This document shows, in pieces, positions 43,329 to 53,051 of a stretch of DNA of 64,000 bases. The stretch covers positions 248,001-312,000 of the forward strand of contig NZ_JAGISH010000005.1 of the NCBI RefSeq assembly GCF_017813235.1, in the 5' to 3' direction. Origin of the DNA: Sagittula salina. Its GTDB lineage: Bacteria > Pseudomonadota > Alphaproteobacteria > Rhodobacterales > Rhodobacteraceae. Both the position numbers and the translations under genes were made by a program. Positions within the stretch are counted from its first letter, which is position 1, and each line of letters begins with the position of its first letter. The notes under the pieces are model-generated. The model ran no database searches and had not been told where the DNA came from. It saw nothing but the letters and a program-made list of their open reading frames with translations.

Positions 43329-44612
43329 TCAATCGGCTCTCCTGACGCTCGGCCTCAGCGCCGCCTTCAGCCTCTTTCGGTCCGGTTCCCAATCGATGGT
43401 CGCAAGCGCGCGCTCCAGATATTCCGCCGAACGTTCCTGCGCCACGCGGCTCAGCCCCGGATCCGGGTGCCGCATGAGTCCGGCCAATACACGCTGCAGG
43501 CGTTCCTGCACCTCCCGCAGCCCGGCCCCATCCCGCGCCAGGGAGTCGAAAGCATCCGCGATGAGCTCTTCCGCGTCGAGCGGGCGCACGTGCAGGCGGG
43601 GACTGGTCGGCGCGGCATCGACTTGCGTCTCGTCCCGATAAAGCGACAGGATCCTGCCCTGCCGATCGATGATGTCGATGGCCGTCCCTGGGTCGTTGAT
43701 GCCCGGAGACAGCGCCTTTGAGGCGATCTGCGACATAGTCATCAGTCCGAAACGCGGGTCCTGATCGTAGGTACGCTCGTCGCCCATGACAATATTGGCG
43801 TGAAGCCGCTCCCGCATCCGCCCCCCGCCATCCTCCGAAAGACCGCAGACCTTCGCCAGCGGCGTGTTCAGAAAGACGAATTCGCCTACATCCGCCAGAA
43901 GGTAGACTTCGCCCCCCAGTTCCTCCGCAAGCTTCTGTATCGGCTCGGGGTGGATCATCTGCACGTAGCCCGTCTCCGGCGCGCGGACCTCTACGCCGTC
44001 CTCCGGCACGTCCCCGGTCAGTGGCACCGCGCCAAGGCAGGGCGTTTTCAGCCGCTCGCGGAACTGGCGGTCAGTGATCTCCTCGACCTGCCGGGCGGAA
44101 TTGATGAGCGAGCCAAGCGTTTGCAGATGGATCATCCAGCGGATCAGCGACCAGACGATCAGCACCAGAACGGTCACCGTGACGACGAACATCACCAGCG
44201 CCTTCTCGTCCCCGATATAGCTGACCTCGCGCAGCACGATGGCGGCCAGTGCGTAGACGTAGGAGCCGATGAAAGTCGCCAGGGTGTTCTGCGTTATCGG
44301 GTCCTGACGGATCAGCTGTTGCAGGCGTGGCGTGAACTGCGAGGCGGTGGCGTGATTGGTCGATACCATGACCGTCAGAGAAAAGGTCGTGACGGTCAGC
44401 ATGGCCGTGGCGATGATGTCCAGCAGCCGGTCCACCGAAGCGCCGGCCACCATCCCCTGCACCTCTTCGGGCAAGAGCCGCTCCACCAACTGGCTGACCG
44501 GAATGACCGCGATGGCCAGAAGGCCGAATAGCGCCACCCGCACCCACAGCCTGCGCGACAGACCTTGCAAGATGCGCAAGGCCTTGCGCGGGAGGGAAAA
44601 GAGACGATCCAT
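43329..44612 (-). CDS. DUF2254 family membrane protein
   Basis: A 427-aa protein with four membrane segments in the N-terminal half: VALFGLLAIAVIPVSQLV, a stretch ending TMLTVTTFSLTVMVS-like, SYVYALAAIVLREVSY and LVMFVVTVTVLVLIVWSLI. The family hallmark TFSLTVMVSTNHATASQFTP is present. The soluble C-terminal half holds the GYVQMIHPEP and LSPGINDPGTAIDIID motifs of DUF2254. The function is unknown; a channel-like or signalling role is sometimes proposed. It is divergent from the flavoenzyme gene, with 121 nt between starts. Confidence 0.85.
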   Translation of the reverse strand: MDRLFSLPRKALRILQGLSRRLWVRVALFGLLAIAVIPVSQLVERLLPEEVQGMVAGASVDRLLDIIATAMLTVTTFSLTVMVSTNHATASQFTPRLQQLIRQDPITQNTLATFIGSYVYALAAIVLREVSYIGDEKALVMFVVTVTVLVLIVWSLIRWMIHLQTLGSLINSARQVEEITDRQFRERLKTPCLGAVPLTGDVPEDGVEVRAPETGYVQMIHPEPIQKLAEELGGEVYLLADVGEFVFLNTPLAKVCGLSEDGGGRMRERLHANIVMGDERTYDQDPRFGLMTMSQIASKALSPGINDPGTAIDIIDRQGRILSLYRDETQVDAAPTSPRLHVRPLDAEELIADAFDSLARDGAGLREVQERLQRVLAGLMRHPDPGLSRVAQERSAEYLERALATIDWEPDRKRLKAALRPSVRRAD

Positions 44613-44733
44613 ACCCCGCCATCTAATGCATGGAAGCCGTACGCCAATCCCCCATTAAGCGACACGCAACGTCGCATTCCGGCAAGGCACCCCCGCAACC
44701 GCCGCTAGTCTGATCGAAAAAAGGGAGTCGTTC

Positions 44734-47136
44734 ATGAAAACCACCACCCGTGTCGTCGTGATCGGCGGCGGCGTCGTCGGATGTTCCGTTCTCTATCACC
44801 TGACCAAGCTCGGCTGGTCCGATGTCATGCTGCTGGAGCGGTCGGAACTGACCTCGGGCAGCACGTGGCACGCGGCGGGCGGCTTTCACACGCTGAACGG
44901 CGACACCAACATGGCCGCGCTCCAGGGCTACACCATCCGTCTCTACCGCGAGCTGGAGGACCTGACCGGCATGTCCTGCGGGTTGCACCACGTCGGCGGC
45001 ATCACCCTGGCGGACAACGACGACCGCTTCGACATGCTGCTCGCCGAACGGGCGAAGCACCGTTACATGGGGTTGGAAACAGAAATCGTCACCCCGGACG
45101 ACATCCGCAAGATGACTGATCTGATCAACCTCGACGGGATCAAGGGCGCGCTCTACGATCCGTTGGACGGCCATCTCGACCCCTCTGGCACCACCCACGC
45201 CTACGCCAAGGCCGCGCGCATGGGCGGGGCGGAAATTCATCTGCACACAAAGGTGATGGAAACCAATCAGCGCCCCGACGGGACATGGCACGTAGTGACC
45301 GACAAGGGCACAGTTCACACCGAACATGTGGTCAACGCCGGGGGTCTCTGGGCGCGCGAAGTGGGTGCAATGGCAGGCGTTTACCTGCCGCTGCACCCGA
45401 TGGAACACCAATACCTCGTCACTGAGGAAACCCCGGAAATCTATGGCCGGTCCGAGGAACACCCCCACGTCATGGACCCGGCCGGCGAATCCTACCTGCG
45501 CCAGGAGGGGCGCGGCCTCTGCATCGGGTTCTATGAACAGCCCTGCCGCCCATGGGCGGTAGACGGGACGCCCTGGGCGTTCGGGCACGAGCTGCTCCCC
45601 GACGATTTCGACAAGATCGAACAGTCGATCGAATTCGCCTATCGTCGCTTTCCGGTGCTCGAACGCGCCGGTATCAAGTCGGTGATCCACGGGCCGTTTA
45701 CCTTCGCCCCTGATGGCAACCCGTTGGTCGGCCCGATTCCCGGCCTGCGTGGCTACTGGTCGGCCTGCGGCGTCATGGCCGGCTTTTCGCAGGGTGGCGG
45801 CGTGGGGCTGATGCTGGCGCAATGGATGATCCACGGCGAATGCGAACGCGATACGCGGGCGCTCGACGTGGCGCGCTTCGGCGACTGGATTTCGCCCGGT
45901 TACACGTTGCCGAAGGTGATCGAGAACTACCAGACGCGGTTCTCTGTCAGCTACCCGAACGAGGAAAAGCCCGCCGCACGGCCGCTGGCCACCACACCGA
46001 TGTACGACATCTTCGACGCCATGGGCGCTGTCTGGGGCCAGCAATACGGTCTGGAAGTGGTGAATTATTTCGCAGCCGAGGGCGAGCCGCGCTACGAAAC
46101 TCCAAGCTTCCGCCGCTCCAATGCGTGGGAGGCCACTGCCCGAGAGGTTCGCGCTGTGCGCGAAGCCGTTGGCATCAACGAGGTCTCGAACTTCGGCAAG
46201 TACCGCGTGACGGGGCCTGACGCCCGCGCATGGCTCGACCGGATCATGGCGGGGCGCATTCCGGCGCCGGGGCGGCTGTCGCTCTGCCCCATGCTGTCGG
46301 AGGCCGGGCGGATCATCGGCGATTTCACCGTGGCCTGCCTGTCGGAGAGCGACTTCCGCCTAACCGCCTCCTACAGCGCCCAAGCCTACCACATGCGCTG
46401 GTTCCTGCAGCACGCCCAGGCGGGCGTGACGCTGGAGAATGTCTCCGACCGCTCAACCGGCTTTCAGATCGCGGGGCCGCGCGCCCGCGACGTTCTGCAG
46501 GCCTGCACACGGCGCGACGTCGCGGGGATGCGGTTCCTCGACGTGTGGCGTATGACCATTGGCATGGTCGACTGCCTCGTCCAGCGGGTCAGCTACACGG
46601 GCGATCTCGGTTTCGAAATCTACTGCGTTCCGATGCAGCAGCGCGCGCTTTGGTCAGCGCTCTGGGCCGCCGGGCAGCCCCACGGCATGAAGCCCTTCGG
46701 GATGCGCGCAATGATGAGCCTTCGGCTGGATCGCTTTTTTGGCTCCTGGGGGCGCGAATATTCGCCCGACTACACCCCGGCCGAAACCGGCCTGGATCGT
46801 TTCATCCGCTGGGACAAGGAATTCGTCGGAAAACCAGCCGCTGAGTTGGAGCGCAAAACCCCGCCGGAGCGCTCACTTGTTATCTTTGCGGTAGAGGCGG
46901 AGGACGCCGATGTGCAGGCCTTTGAGCCAGTCTGGATTGATGGACGCGTGCAGGGGTTTTGCACGTCGGGCGGGTATTCGCATCACGCGGGCGACTCTGT
47001 CGCCTATGCGCTGATTCCCCGCGCACTCGATACGCCGGACCTGACCGCAGAGATCGAGATTCTCGGTCAACGCCGCCCTGCGCGTCGGATATCCACAGCT
47101 TTGTTCGACGCCGAAGGCACGAAGATGCGCGGTTGA
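44734..47136 (+). CDS. Dimethylglycine/sarcosine dehydrogenase-like flavoenzyme (DAO plus GcvT domains)
   Basis: An 800-aa enzyme expected to oxidise an N-methylated glycine and pass the one-carbon unit to tetrahydrofolate. The FAD-binding motif VVVIGGGVVGCSVLYHL is near residue 8. The SGSTWHAAGG motif (His46) is where related enzymes attach FAD covalently. A DAO domain fills the first half, then a FAO-M linker (FDAMGAVWGQQYGLEVVNYF) and a GcvT aminomethyltransferase domain (FGKYRVTGPDARAWLDRIMA ... YTGDLGFEIYC). Dimethylglycine dehydrogenase, sarcosine dehydrogenase or a related betaine catabolism enzyme all remain possible. No other C1 or betaine genes are adjacent. Confidence 0.9.
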   Translation: MKTTTRVVVIGGGVVGCSVLYHLTKLGWSDVMLLERSELTSGSTWHAAGGFHTLNGDTNMAALQGYTIRLYRELEDLTGMSCGLHHVGGITLADNDDRFDMLLAERAKHRYMGLETEIVTPDDIRKMTDLINLDGIKGALYDPLDGHLDPSGTTHAYAKAARMGGAEIHLHTKVMETNQRPDGTWHVVTDKGTVHTEHVVNAGGLWAREVGAMAGVYLPLHPMEHQYLVTEETPEIYGRSEEHPHVMDPAGESYLRQEGRGLCIGFYEQPCRPWAVDGTPWAFGHELLPDDFDKIEQSIEFAYRRFPVLERAGIKSVIHGPFTFAPDGNPLVGPIPGLRGYWSACGVMAGFSQGGGVGLMLAQWMIHGECERDTRALDVARFGDWISPGYTLPKVIENYQTRFSVSYPNEEKPAARPLATTPMYDIFDAMGAVWGQQYGLEVVNYFAAEGEPRYETPSFRRSNAWEATAREVRAVREAVGINEVSNFGKYRVTGPDARAWLDRIMAGRIPAPGRLSLCPMLSEAGRIIGDFTVACLSESDFRLTASYSAQAYHMRWFLQHAQAGVTLENVSDRSTGFQIAGPRARDVLQACTRRDVAGMRFLDVWRMTIGMVDCLVQRVSYTGDLGFEIYCVPMQQRALWSALWAAGQPHGMKPFGMRAMMSLRLDRFFGSWGREYSPDYTPAETGLDRFIRWDKEFVGKPAAELERKTPPERSLVIFAVEAEDADVQAFEPVWIDGRVQGFCTSGGYSHHAGDSVAYALIPRALDTPDLTAEIEILGQRRPARRISTALFDAEGTKMRG

Positions 47137-47275
47137 GAAACGTGCCTGGCGCCTTGCAGGCAAGGGATGCGAGATGCACGTACAGGTTGCCTTTTCCGCA
47201 CTGCGGCGCCAGCCTGTGCGCGCGCAGCGAATAATTTCCTGTCTTTTCATCGAAGTGGCCGGTATAGATATTGCC

Positions 47276-47899
47276 ATGCGAGACATTGCCATTCTGATCC
47301 CCGCCGCCGGTTCCAGCTCCCGGATGCGCGGTAAGGACAAGCTGCTAGAGACCGTCTGTGGCGTGCCACTGCTGCGCCACATGGCAGAGGCTGCGATCGC
47401 CACCGGCGCGCATGTTGCGGTGACGCTGCCCGACTACGATCACCCCCGCGCCACGGCGCTTGCCGGTTTGCCCGTACAACTTGTGGGTGTGCCGGATTCA
47501 AAGGAAGGCATGTCCGCCTCGCTCCGCCGGGGCGTGGGCATGTTACCGCGCAACATGTCGGCAGTGCTGATCCTGCCCGCCGATATGCCTGAGATCGAGA
47601 CGGATGACCTGCTGCACTTGATTGCAGGATTCAAATCCGTGCCGCATCCGCTGCTACAGCAGGCCACAACGGAGGACGGCGTGCCCGGACATCCGGTGCT
47701 GTTCCCGCGCGATTGCTTTCAGGCTATGGCGCAGCTTACCGGTGACATGGGCGCCCGCGAGGTGTTGCGTGCCAACCGACACCGTTTGCGGCTGGTCACC
47801 CTGCCCGGCAATCGCGCTTTGACCGATCTGGACACGCCGGAAGCCTGGGCCCAATGGCGCGGCGACTGCGATGCGCCGATGAAGATGCCCGCAGAGTAG
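47276..47899 (+). CDS. MobA-like nucleotidyltransferase (molybdenum cofactor type)
   Basis: A 207-aa NTP-transferase. The N-terminus IAILIPAAGSSSRMRGKDKLL is the nucleotide-binding loop, and ADMPEI is the metal site. GHPVLFPRDCFQAMAQLTGD and a late LTDLDTPEAW are typical of CTP:molybdopterin (MocA) or GTP:molybdopterin (MobA) transferases and CoxC-like relatives. I chose ATG 47276 directly before the conserved strand, since upstream in-frame residues are not conserved. Its target molybdoenzyme is not in this window, although a CoxE-like fragment lies at the far left end. Confidence 0.82.
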   Translation: MRDIAILIPAAGSSSRMRGKDKLLETVCGVPLLRHMAEAAIATGAHVAVTLPDYDHPRATALAGLPVQLVGVPDSKEGMSASLRRGVGMLPRNMSAVLILPADMPEIETDDLLHLIAGFKSVPHPLLQQATTEDGVPGHPVLFPRDCFQAMAQLTGDMGAREVLRANRHRLRLVTLPGNRALTDLDTPEAWAQWRGDCDAPMKMPAE

Positions 47900-47998
47900 C
47901 CACTGGCCCGGCCCTGGTTACCGAACACCCAAAATGCCCGGCAAAGCAGTACCACGCTGTGGATGCCTCTAGGGGCCGAATGCCGTTCGCCCCCAGCC

Positions 47999-48388
47999 TC
48001 AGACCATCAGCGCCGCGCGCTTCATCACGCGGCTGAGCGCTGGGACGGCGAACTGGCGTTTTGACCAGACTTCATAAACATTGGCGGCCTTCGCCTTTGC
48101 ATGCATGAAGGGGGTCGGGAAATCGCTGACAAGCACGACCGGAACGCTCTTCATCCTGTCCGACGTACTCATCTCCTGGACAAAGTCGATTCCCATACCG
48201 TCCGGAAGCACATTGTCGAGAAACACCATACCGATATCCCCCTCCGCCAGCCGGGCGCGGGCTTCTTCGAGGTTTCGTGCGATCACAAGCGGAAAGTCGG
48301 GCCATTCATGCGCAAAGACCCGCCGCATCATGCTGCGATCAAACTCCTGATCATCTACGATCAGGCAAAGCTTTTTCTTGCTGGCCAT
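47999..48388 (-). CDS. Single-domain response regulator (receiver only)
   Basis: A 129-aa CheY-like receiver without output domain. Acidic pair Asp12-Asp13 (LIVDDQEFDRS), phospho-acceptor Asp58 (VFLDNVLPDGMG), Ser88 (VLVSDFPTPF) and Lys110 (VWSKRQF) are all in place. The switch aromatic before Lys110 is a Trp-Ser pair instead of the usual arrangement. No histidine kinase is adjacent. The start ATG 48388 has GTGGTGA upstream. It could tune motility or a phosphorelay. Confidence 0.88.
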   Translation of the reverse strand: MASKKKLCLIVDDQEFDRSMMRRVFAHEWPDFPLVIARNLEEARARLAEGDIGMVFLDNVLPDGMGIDFVQEMSTSDRMKSVPVVLVSDFPTPFMHAKAKAANVYEVWSKRQFAVPALSRVMKRAALMV

Positions 48389-48509
48389 GTCATCACCACT
48401 CAGTAGGCACCGTGCACCTTCGCGGCAATGCGTTCACAAAACCTGAATCCCGCCGGTAAAAATGATTAAAACTCTGCTGACCGCCCAAGGCATGTCACTG
48501 AAAAATATA

Positions 48510-48552
48510 AACAAAACAAAGACGGGGCGGCCTCCCCGATGGCCACCCCGTC
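48510..48552 (-). terminator. Rho-independent terminator after the RTX-Hint gene
   Basis: GACGGGG/CCCCGTC stem extended by GGCC/GGCC with one mismatch (48521-48532 with 48541-48552) and an 8-nt loop. On the minus strand it is followed by TTTGTTTTGTTT. It starts 37 nt after the stop codon. Confidence 0.88.
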
Positions 48553-48588
48553 CCTTTCCGCCCCCATGCGGGGGCAGGCTGCATCCGG

Positions 48589-51500
48589 TCAGCGCACCAG
48601 CAGTGCGGCCTCATGCTTTTTCAGCGAGCGGCGCGCGGCGGCGTAACCCCTCAACCCTTCGGTATCCGCAAGCTCCGGGAAGAGTTCGAGGATTTCCTGA
48701 CGCTGGGCGTTGCCGATCCCCTTCAGAGAGTAATCGCCGGGCTGGAAGCTTTCGGTCCATGCACCGTTCGACAGAACCACTTCGTGCTGTTCGAACATGA
48801 TGTGGATATAGGCAACAAAGCCAACCTGCACCTCCTCGACCCCATCGAGACCCAGCAGGTGCTTCGCCGCCACCAGCACTTCACGCTCGTCGAAATAGAG
48901 GGCGGTCTTGTCGTTGGCCACCAACACGCGGTGGTTCGGCGACACCAACATGTCGTGCTCGGGTAGCGCGTTTCCAAGCGCACCGGCGCGGATCAGCACA
49001 GGGTTCAGGTGCGGCTTGCGTGCCAGATCATGGCCGGTCAGGTCCTTGCGACCGACCCACTTGATTTCCTGAATGCCATTGTCGCGCGTGATGACCCGGT
49101 CGCCGACTTGGAGGTCCTCGACCAGCTTCTCGCCCGAGGGGGTGGCGATCAGGGTGCCCGGGGTGAAGCAGGGCACGACTTCCTCGATCTCGAAGAAGTC
49201 CATCGACCCGGTCACACCGCCCGCCCCATCAAGGAACTCCACGGTGCCGTCGATGCCGTTGCCGTTGGAGTCGGTGGTGACGTTGGTCAGGCGCCAGTCG
49301 ATGTCCTGGGCGCCCACACCACGCAGGTCGAGGATGTCGTAGTCCATGTTCGGCATGTCCGCCGGATCGGCCACGTCGACGAAGCCGCCCGCGCCGCCAT
49401 CGACCACGTCGCCGCTGCCATGCGCCGCGCTGTCCACGACGATCACATCGCGGTCGTCCCCGCCGGAGATGCTGTCAACGCCCGCACCGCCGTTCAGGGT
49501 ATCGTTGCCCTGACCGCCGATCAGCGTGTCGTTGTCGGCCCCGCCGTAGATCTCGTCATCGTCGATGCCGCCGTCGAGGTAATCCTCGCCCGACCCGCCG
49601 CGCAGGGTGTCGTCATCGTCGCCACCGAAAATCGTGTCATTGCCGAGGTAGCCCTCCAGCAGGTCGCGATCGTTTTCTGTGTTGGGATCGATGTCGTCGG
49701 TCAGTTCCATCCACGCCGGGGCGGACCCGTCGATGAAATCGTGGCCCTGGCCGCCGTCGATGGTGTCCGAACCATGTCCCCCAAGCAGCGAGTCGTCACC
49801 TCGATTGCCGCGGATCAGGTCATCGTCGATGCCGCCGAGGATGGTGTCATGGCCGCCACCGCCATTGATCGTGTCTCGGTCGTCGCCGGTTTCGATCCAG
49901 TCGTCGCCAAGGTTGCCGTCGACGGAATCGCGGCCATCCTCCTGGTTCGGATCGCTTTCAAAACCGAAGGTATCGCGCAGCGGGCTGCCCGGGTAAAACG
50001 CAGGGTCGTCCCCTTCGTAATCCGAGAAGGTATCGGTGCCGGCGATGATCGTGTCATTGCCCTGTCCGCCACGGATCGTATCGGCGCCCTGCACGTCGAA
50101 CAGGTAGTCGTCGCCGCCACCGAGGTTGACCACATCGTTGTCAATGCCCGGCAGGACGGTGTCGTCGCCCGCGCCCGCCGTGATGGTATCGGCGTCGTCG
50201 CCGGTGGCGATCCAGTCCGCGCCCGAGGTCCCGGTGACGCTGTCGAGGTCGTCTGCGGGCTCCGGGTCTTCGTCGAAGCCGTTCAGCGGGTCCAGCGCCT
50301 GCTGCGAGGGATCGACCGGGAAGACGTCCGTATCGATGCGCGCCGTCGGATCGCCAGACACACCCACACCCACGGTAATGGTGCCGGTATCGACGCCGCC
50401 GTTGCCATCTGTGATCGTATATTCGATCGTGTCGATGCCGGTGAAGCCCGCATCGGGGGTGTAAAGCACCTCGCCGGTGGTCGGGTCGAAGGTCGCCGTG
50501 CCGTTCGTCGGCGTTCCGATCCCGGTCAGGGTCAGCGTATCGCCGTCGACGTCTGTGTCGTTCAACACCGGCAGGATGGTGACCGGCAGGCCCGGCGCGG
50601 TCTCAACGGTGTCGTCATTGGCGACCGGCGGGGTGTTCGCGGGCGAACCAACGGTGACGGTGATCATGCCGGTGTCAACACCGCCGTTGCCGTCCGAAAT
50701 GGTGTACTCGATGGTGTCGGTGCCCTCGAACCCGGTATTCGGCGTGTAGGTCACTTCACCCGTGGTGGTGTCCAGGGTTGCGGTTCCGTTGGTCGCGGTG
50801 CCGATCCCGGTCACGGTCAGCGTGTCGCCATCGGCGTCAGTATCGTTGCCGGCGGGCAGGATCGTGACTGGCGTGTCCACGCCGGTGCTGGTCGTGTCGT
50901 CCACAGCGACCGGGGGTGTGTTGCCGCCCGGATCGGTGATGGTGAATGTCATCGTGGCGGTATCGGTCCCGCCGTTGCCGTCAGAGATCGTGTAGGTGAC
51001 GGTGTCCGTCCCGGTAAAACCCGTGTTCGGCGTATAGGTCACTTCGCCGGTCGCCGCGTCAAAGGTCGCGGTGCCATTCGTTGCCGCGCCGATCCCGGTG
51101 ATGGTCAGCGGGTCACCGTCCGGGTCAGTGTCATTGGTCAGCGGTTCGACAACGATCGGCGTGTCGAGCGCGGTAGAAAACGCGTCGTCTACAGCATCCG
51201 GGTCGCCGTTCGTGTCGTCCACGTCCACGGTGGAGAACTCGATGTCGGAAATGGTCACCCGCTGCTCGGATACACCGCCGTTGGCGTAGTCGATGGTGAT
51301 GCGCGCCACCGGGCCCGCGATATCCACCAGTACGGAGCCGTCCGCGTCCTCCAGTCCCGTGGTGGTCTCGCCGTCCAGCGTGTTGCCGGTGACATTGACC
51401 GACCCTGCCGGGGTGAATGTGACAGGTACTTCGTTGCCCGCAGCATCATAGGCGCGGATCGTGAGAAGGTCCTCGAACGCGCCCGCGCCGCCATCGAGAT

Positions 51501-51864
51501 CGCCCATCGTGTCGGTATCGATGTCGTTGATGCGGAAGGACACGTTCTGGACCTGGTCGGTGTAGAGCGCCGTGTTGGACGACCGGAAATCCAGCGTGGT
51601 GGTGGAGGTCGCATCCGGCGTGTCGTCGGTTTCACCGAAAAGCTTCAGCCAGGACTGTGCGTCCAGAGTCTCGCCCGGGGCAACGTAGCCCGGCGCGTTG
51701 AAGGTGAAGGCCTGCGCCCCCACTTCGAGCCCATCGAACGTGATGTCGACGGCGACGCCGCCTGTGTCCACGGTCGCCGACGGTGCACCGCCCAGCAGGT
51801 CAGTGTCGGTCAGATTGGTGCCATATGCGCCCAGTGCACCCCAGTCCAGAACCAGATCAGCCAT
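48589..51864 (-). CDS. Type I-secreted RTX protein with cadherin-like repeats and C-terminal Hint domain
   Basis: A 1091-aa acidic protein without N-terminal signal. An N-terminal domain (about 1-215) precedes three Ig/cadherin-like units of about 95 residues (each near PVAVDD..T.. followed by DGDTLTVTGIGTATNGTATL, residues 220-515). About 14 calcium-binding RTX nonapeptides follow (GGQGNDTI, GGDDDDTLRGGSGEDYLDGG; residues 550-860), then a Hint domain. Hint begins at Cys899 (CFTPGTLIATPSGEKLVEDL) and includes MLVSPNHRVLV. Hint domains in inteins and hedgehog self-cleave at the first Cys, so C-terminal processing is plausible. The RTX part implies export by a type I (HlyBD-TolC) system, which is not in this window. 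It is closed by a strong terminator. Confidence 0.92.
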   Translation of the reverse strand: MADLVLDWGALGAYGTNLTDTDLLGGAPSATVDTGGVAVDITFDGLEVGAQAFTFNAPGYVAPGETLDAQSWLKLFGETDDTPDATSTTTLDFRSSNTALYTDQVQNVSFRINDIDTDTMGDLDGGAGAFEDLLTIRAYDAAGNEVPVTFTPAGSVNVTGNTLDGETTTGLEDADGSVLVDIAGPVARITIDYANGGVSEQRVTISDIEFSTVDVDDTNGDPDAVDDAFSTALDTPIVVEPLTNDTDPDGDPLTITGIGAATNGTATFDAATGEVTYTPNTGFTGTDTVTYTISDGNGGTDTATMTFTITDPGGNTPPVAVDDTTSTGVDTPVTILPAGNDTDADGDTLTVTGIGTATNGTATLDTTTGEVTYTPNTGFEGTDTIEYTISDGNGGVDTGMITVTVGSPANTPPVANDDTVETAPGLPVTILPVLNDTDVDGDTLTLTGIGTPTNGTATFDPTTGEVLYTPDAGFTGIDTIEYTITDGNGGVDTGTITVGVGVSGDPTARIDTDVFPVDPSQQALDPLNGFDEDPEPADDLDSVTGTSGADWIATGDDADTITAGAGDDTVLPGIDNDVVNLGGGDDYLFDVQGADTIRGGQGNDTIIAGTDTFSDYEGDDPAFYPGSPLRDTFGFESDPNQEDGRDSVDGNLGDDWIETGDDRDTINGGGGHDTILGGIDDDLIRGNRGDDSLLGGHGSDTIDGGQGHDFIDGSAPAWMELTDDIDPNTENDRDLLEGYLGNDTIFGGDDDDTLRGGSGEDYLDGGIDDDEIYGGADNDTLIGGQGNDTLNGGAGVDSISGGDDRDVIVVDSAAHGSGDVVDGGAGGFVDVADPADMPNMDYDILDLRGVGAQDIDWRLTNVTTDSNGNGIDGTVEFLDGAGGVTGSMDFFEIEEVVPCFTPGTLIATPSGEKLVEDLQVGDRVITRDNGIQEIKWVGRKDLTGHDLARKPHLNPVLIRAGALGNALPEHDMLVSPNHRVLVANDKTALYFDEREVLVAAKHLLGLDGVEEVQVGFVAYIHIMFEQHEVVLSNGAWTESFQPGDYSLKGIGNAQRQEILELFPELADTEGLRGYAAARRSLKKHEAALLVR

Positions 51865-52465
51865 GTTAAGCCCTCATTTTCCTGTCGGGGGCATGCCCCT
51901 GCCGCGCGGTAATGCGTGGCGACAATGCCCGCGGCACTGCCCGTTTCCTCATTTCGCTCTGCTTCGATGGGTCTCGACGTGTCGCCGGCCTCTGCCCACG
52001 TCTCTCGTGAGCTGAAGACTGCCTGGCGGCTCGGACAAAATACGTCCTTGCGTCACGCCGGTTCCCGATGAAACCGAACCGTTCAGCGGCCGCCCCCGTG
52101 GCCTGATATCTTCACCCCCCAGTTGGGCTTGGGAGAATTAATACTGCACAGGAGGCCCCCGCCGGAAGGGAAAAGTGGCGCAATCCGGGCAGTCGTCACC
52201 CTGCTTCCGCCACATTGCGGAGAAAAAAAGGCGGACCCGCGAGAGCCAGCAGACTGAATTGTTCACGTTTGAGAAACGCGAATCCGCATATTCTCACTGC
52301 AAATGACACATTTTCCCCGAAGTCGATTTCCGATCACTGCGCGAAAGCGCGCCGATAACCGATTTTTGCGAAACAATAACAGAAGGCAAAATTATGTCGG
52401 GTACGCAGGGATGGGTCGCCGCAAAGTTGCCGAATTTGTCGCGCGTTACGAACCAATGGGGGTGA

Positions 52466-52494
52466 TTGCCTGGTATTGACCGGCCAACTATAGG
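52466..52494 (+). promoter_or_regulatory. Sigma70-like promoter in the gene-poor region
   Basis: TTGCCT (52466-52471), a 17-nt spacer and TATAGG (52489-52494). It precedes a short frame starting ATG 52510. The downstream product is not recognised, so the promoter may be a relic. Confidence 0.3.
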
Positions 52495-52509
52495 TCAGGA
52501 TGCGGTGAA

Positions 52510-52844
52510 ATGCCCGAATCATTCAAAAGAAATGCGGCGGGGTCGCCTCTTTCTCCGCTGGCGTAGGCCAGAACATCGCCTTCTTTGCGCCCGAATTGCG
52601 CCAGTTCGTCGTCCGTTTCCCGGCGTCCCCCCCCTTGCCGCCTGCACTGCCCTCAGCCGCTCCTGCTGCGCCGAACACGACAGAGGGCGAAAAGTGGCAC
52701 GCCCTGTCACCCGAGAATTGCCTGCGGCGGGCATCGTGGGATCGCAGAGGCTCATCGGGCAAAGCTGGAACCGCGTTTTGCGTCGTGAGTCTGACGAGAT
52801 GCGTCCCATGCTGGAATCCCAAGCGTTTAGACGTACCTTAAAAC
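52510..52844 (+). pseudogene. Possible decayed gene of unknown family
   Basis: ATG 52510 starts 18 codons (PESFKRNAAGSPLSPLA, stop TAG 52564). Another frame then continues open to TAA near 52842, giving about 90 residues with a Pro-rich middle and EGEKWHALSPENC. A frameshifted short gene would explain a promoter-like element upstream and a readable frame. Equally it could be GC-rich chance. No family was recognised. Confidence 0.2.
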
Positions 52845-53032
52845 CCGCTGAGTCCGCCCGTCGGTTCATGAGATCATTTGCGGCCATTGCATGAGCAACG
52901 CATTCGCCAAGGCGGCGAACCTTCGCATTGCAGCGGTCGCAGCAACCTTTCGTGGCTTTCCAGCCCGAACCAGATGTTTGAAGCTGGCCCTGACCGGCTT
53001 GTTGTCCTCGATGGCGAAGTACGTCGGAGCAG

Positions 53033-53051
53033 GCCTGCCGGACCGGCAGGC
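53033..53051. other. Hairpin in the region left of tRNA-Leu
   Basis: GCCTGCCG/CGGCAGGC, 8 bp with a 3-nt loop. It lies about 180 nt beyond the 3' end of tRNA-Leu on its strand. No U-tract follows. Confidence 0.4.

Noticed and set aside
48462-48800. Plus-strand frame starting IKTLLTAQGMSL
   Set aside because: It runs through the RTX-Hint terminator into the antisense of that gene and turns Pro/Arg-rich.
49168-49170. Hint domain as a true intein
   Set aside because: There is no host enzyme split around it, no homing endonuclease, and it is C-terminal; it is a secreted-protein Hint domain.
49009-51912. Plus-strand frame of about 967 codons opposite the RTX gene
   Set aside because: It is the antisense of a repetitive acidic gene; its product is a Val/Arg-rich mirror of the repeats.
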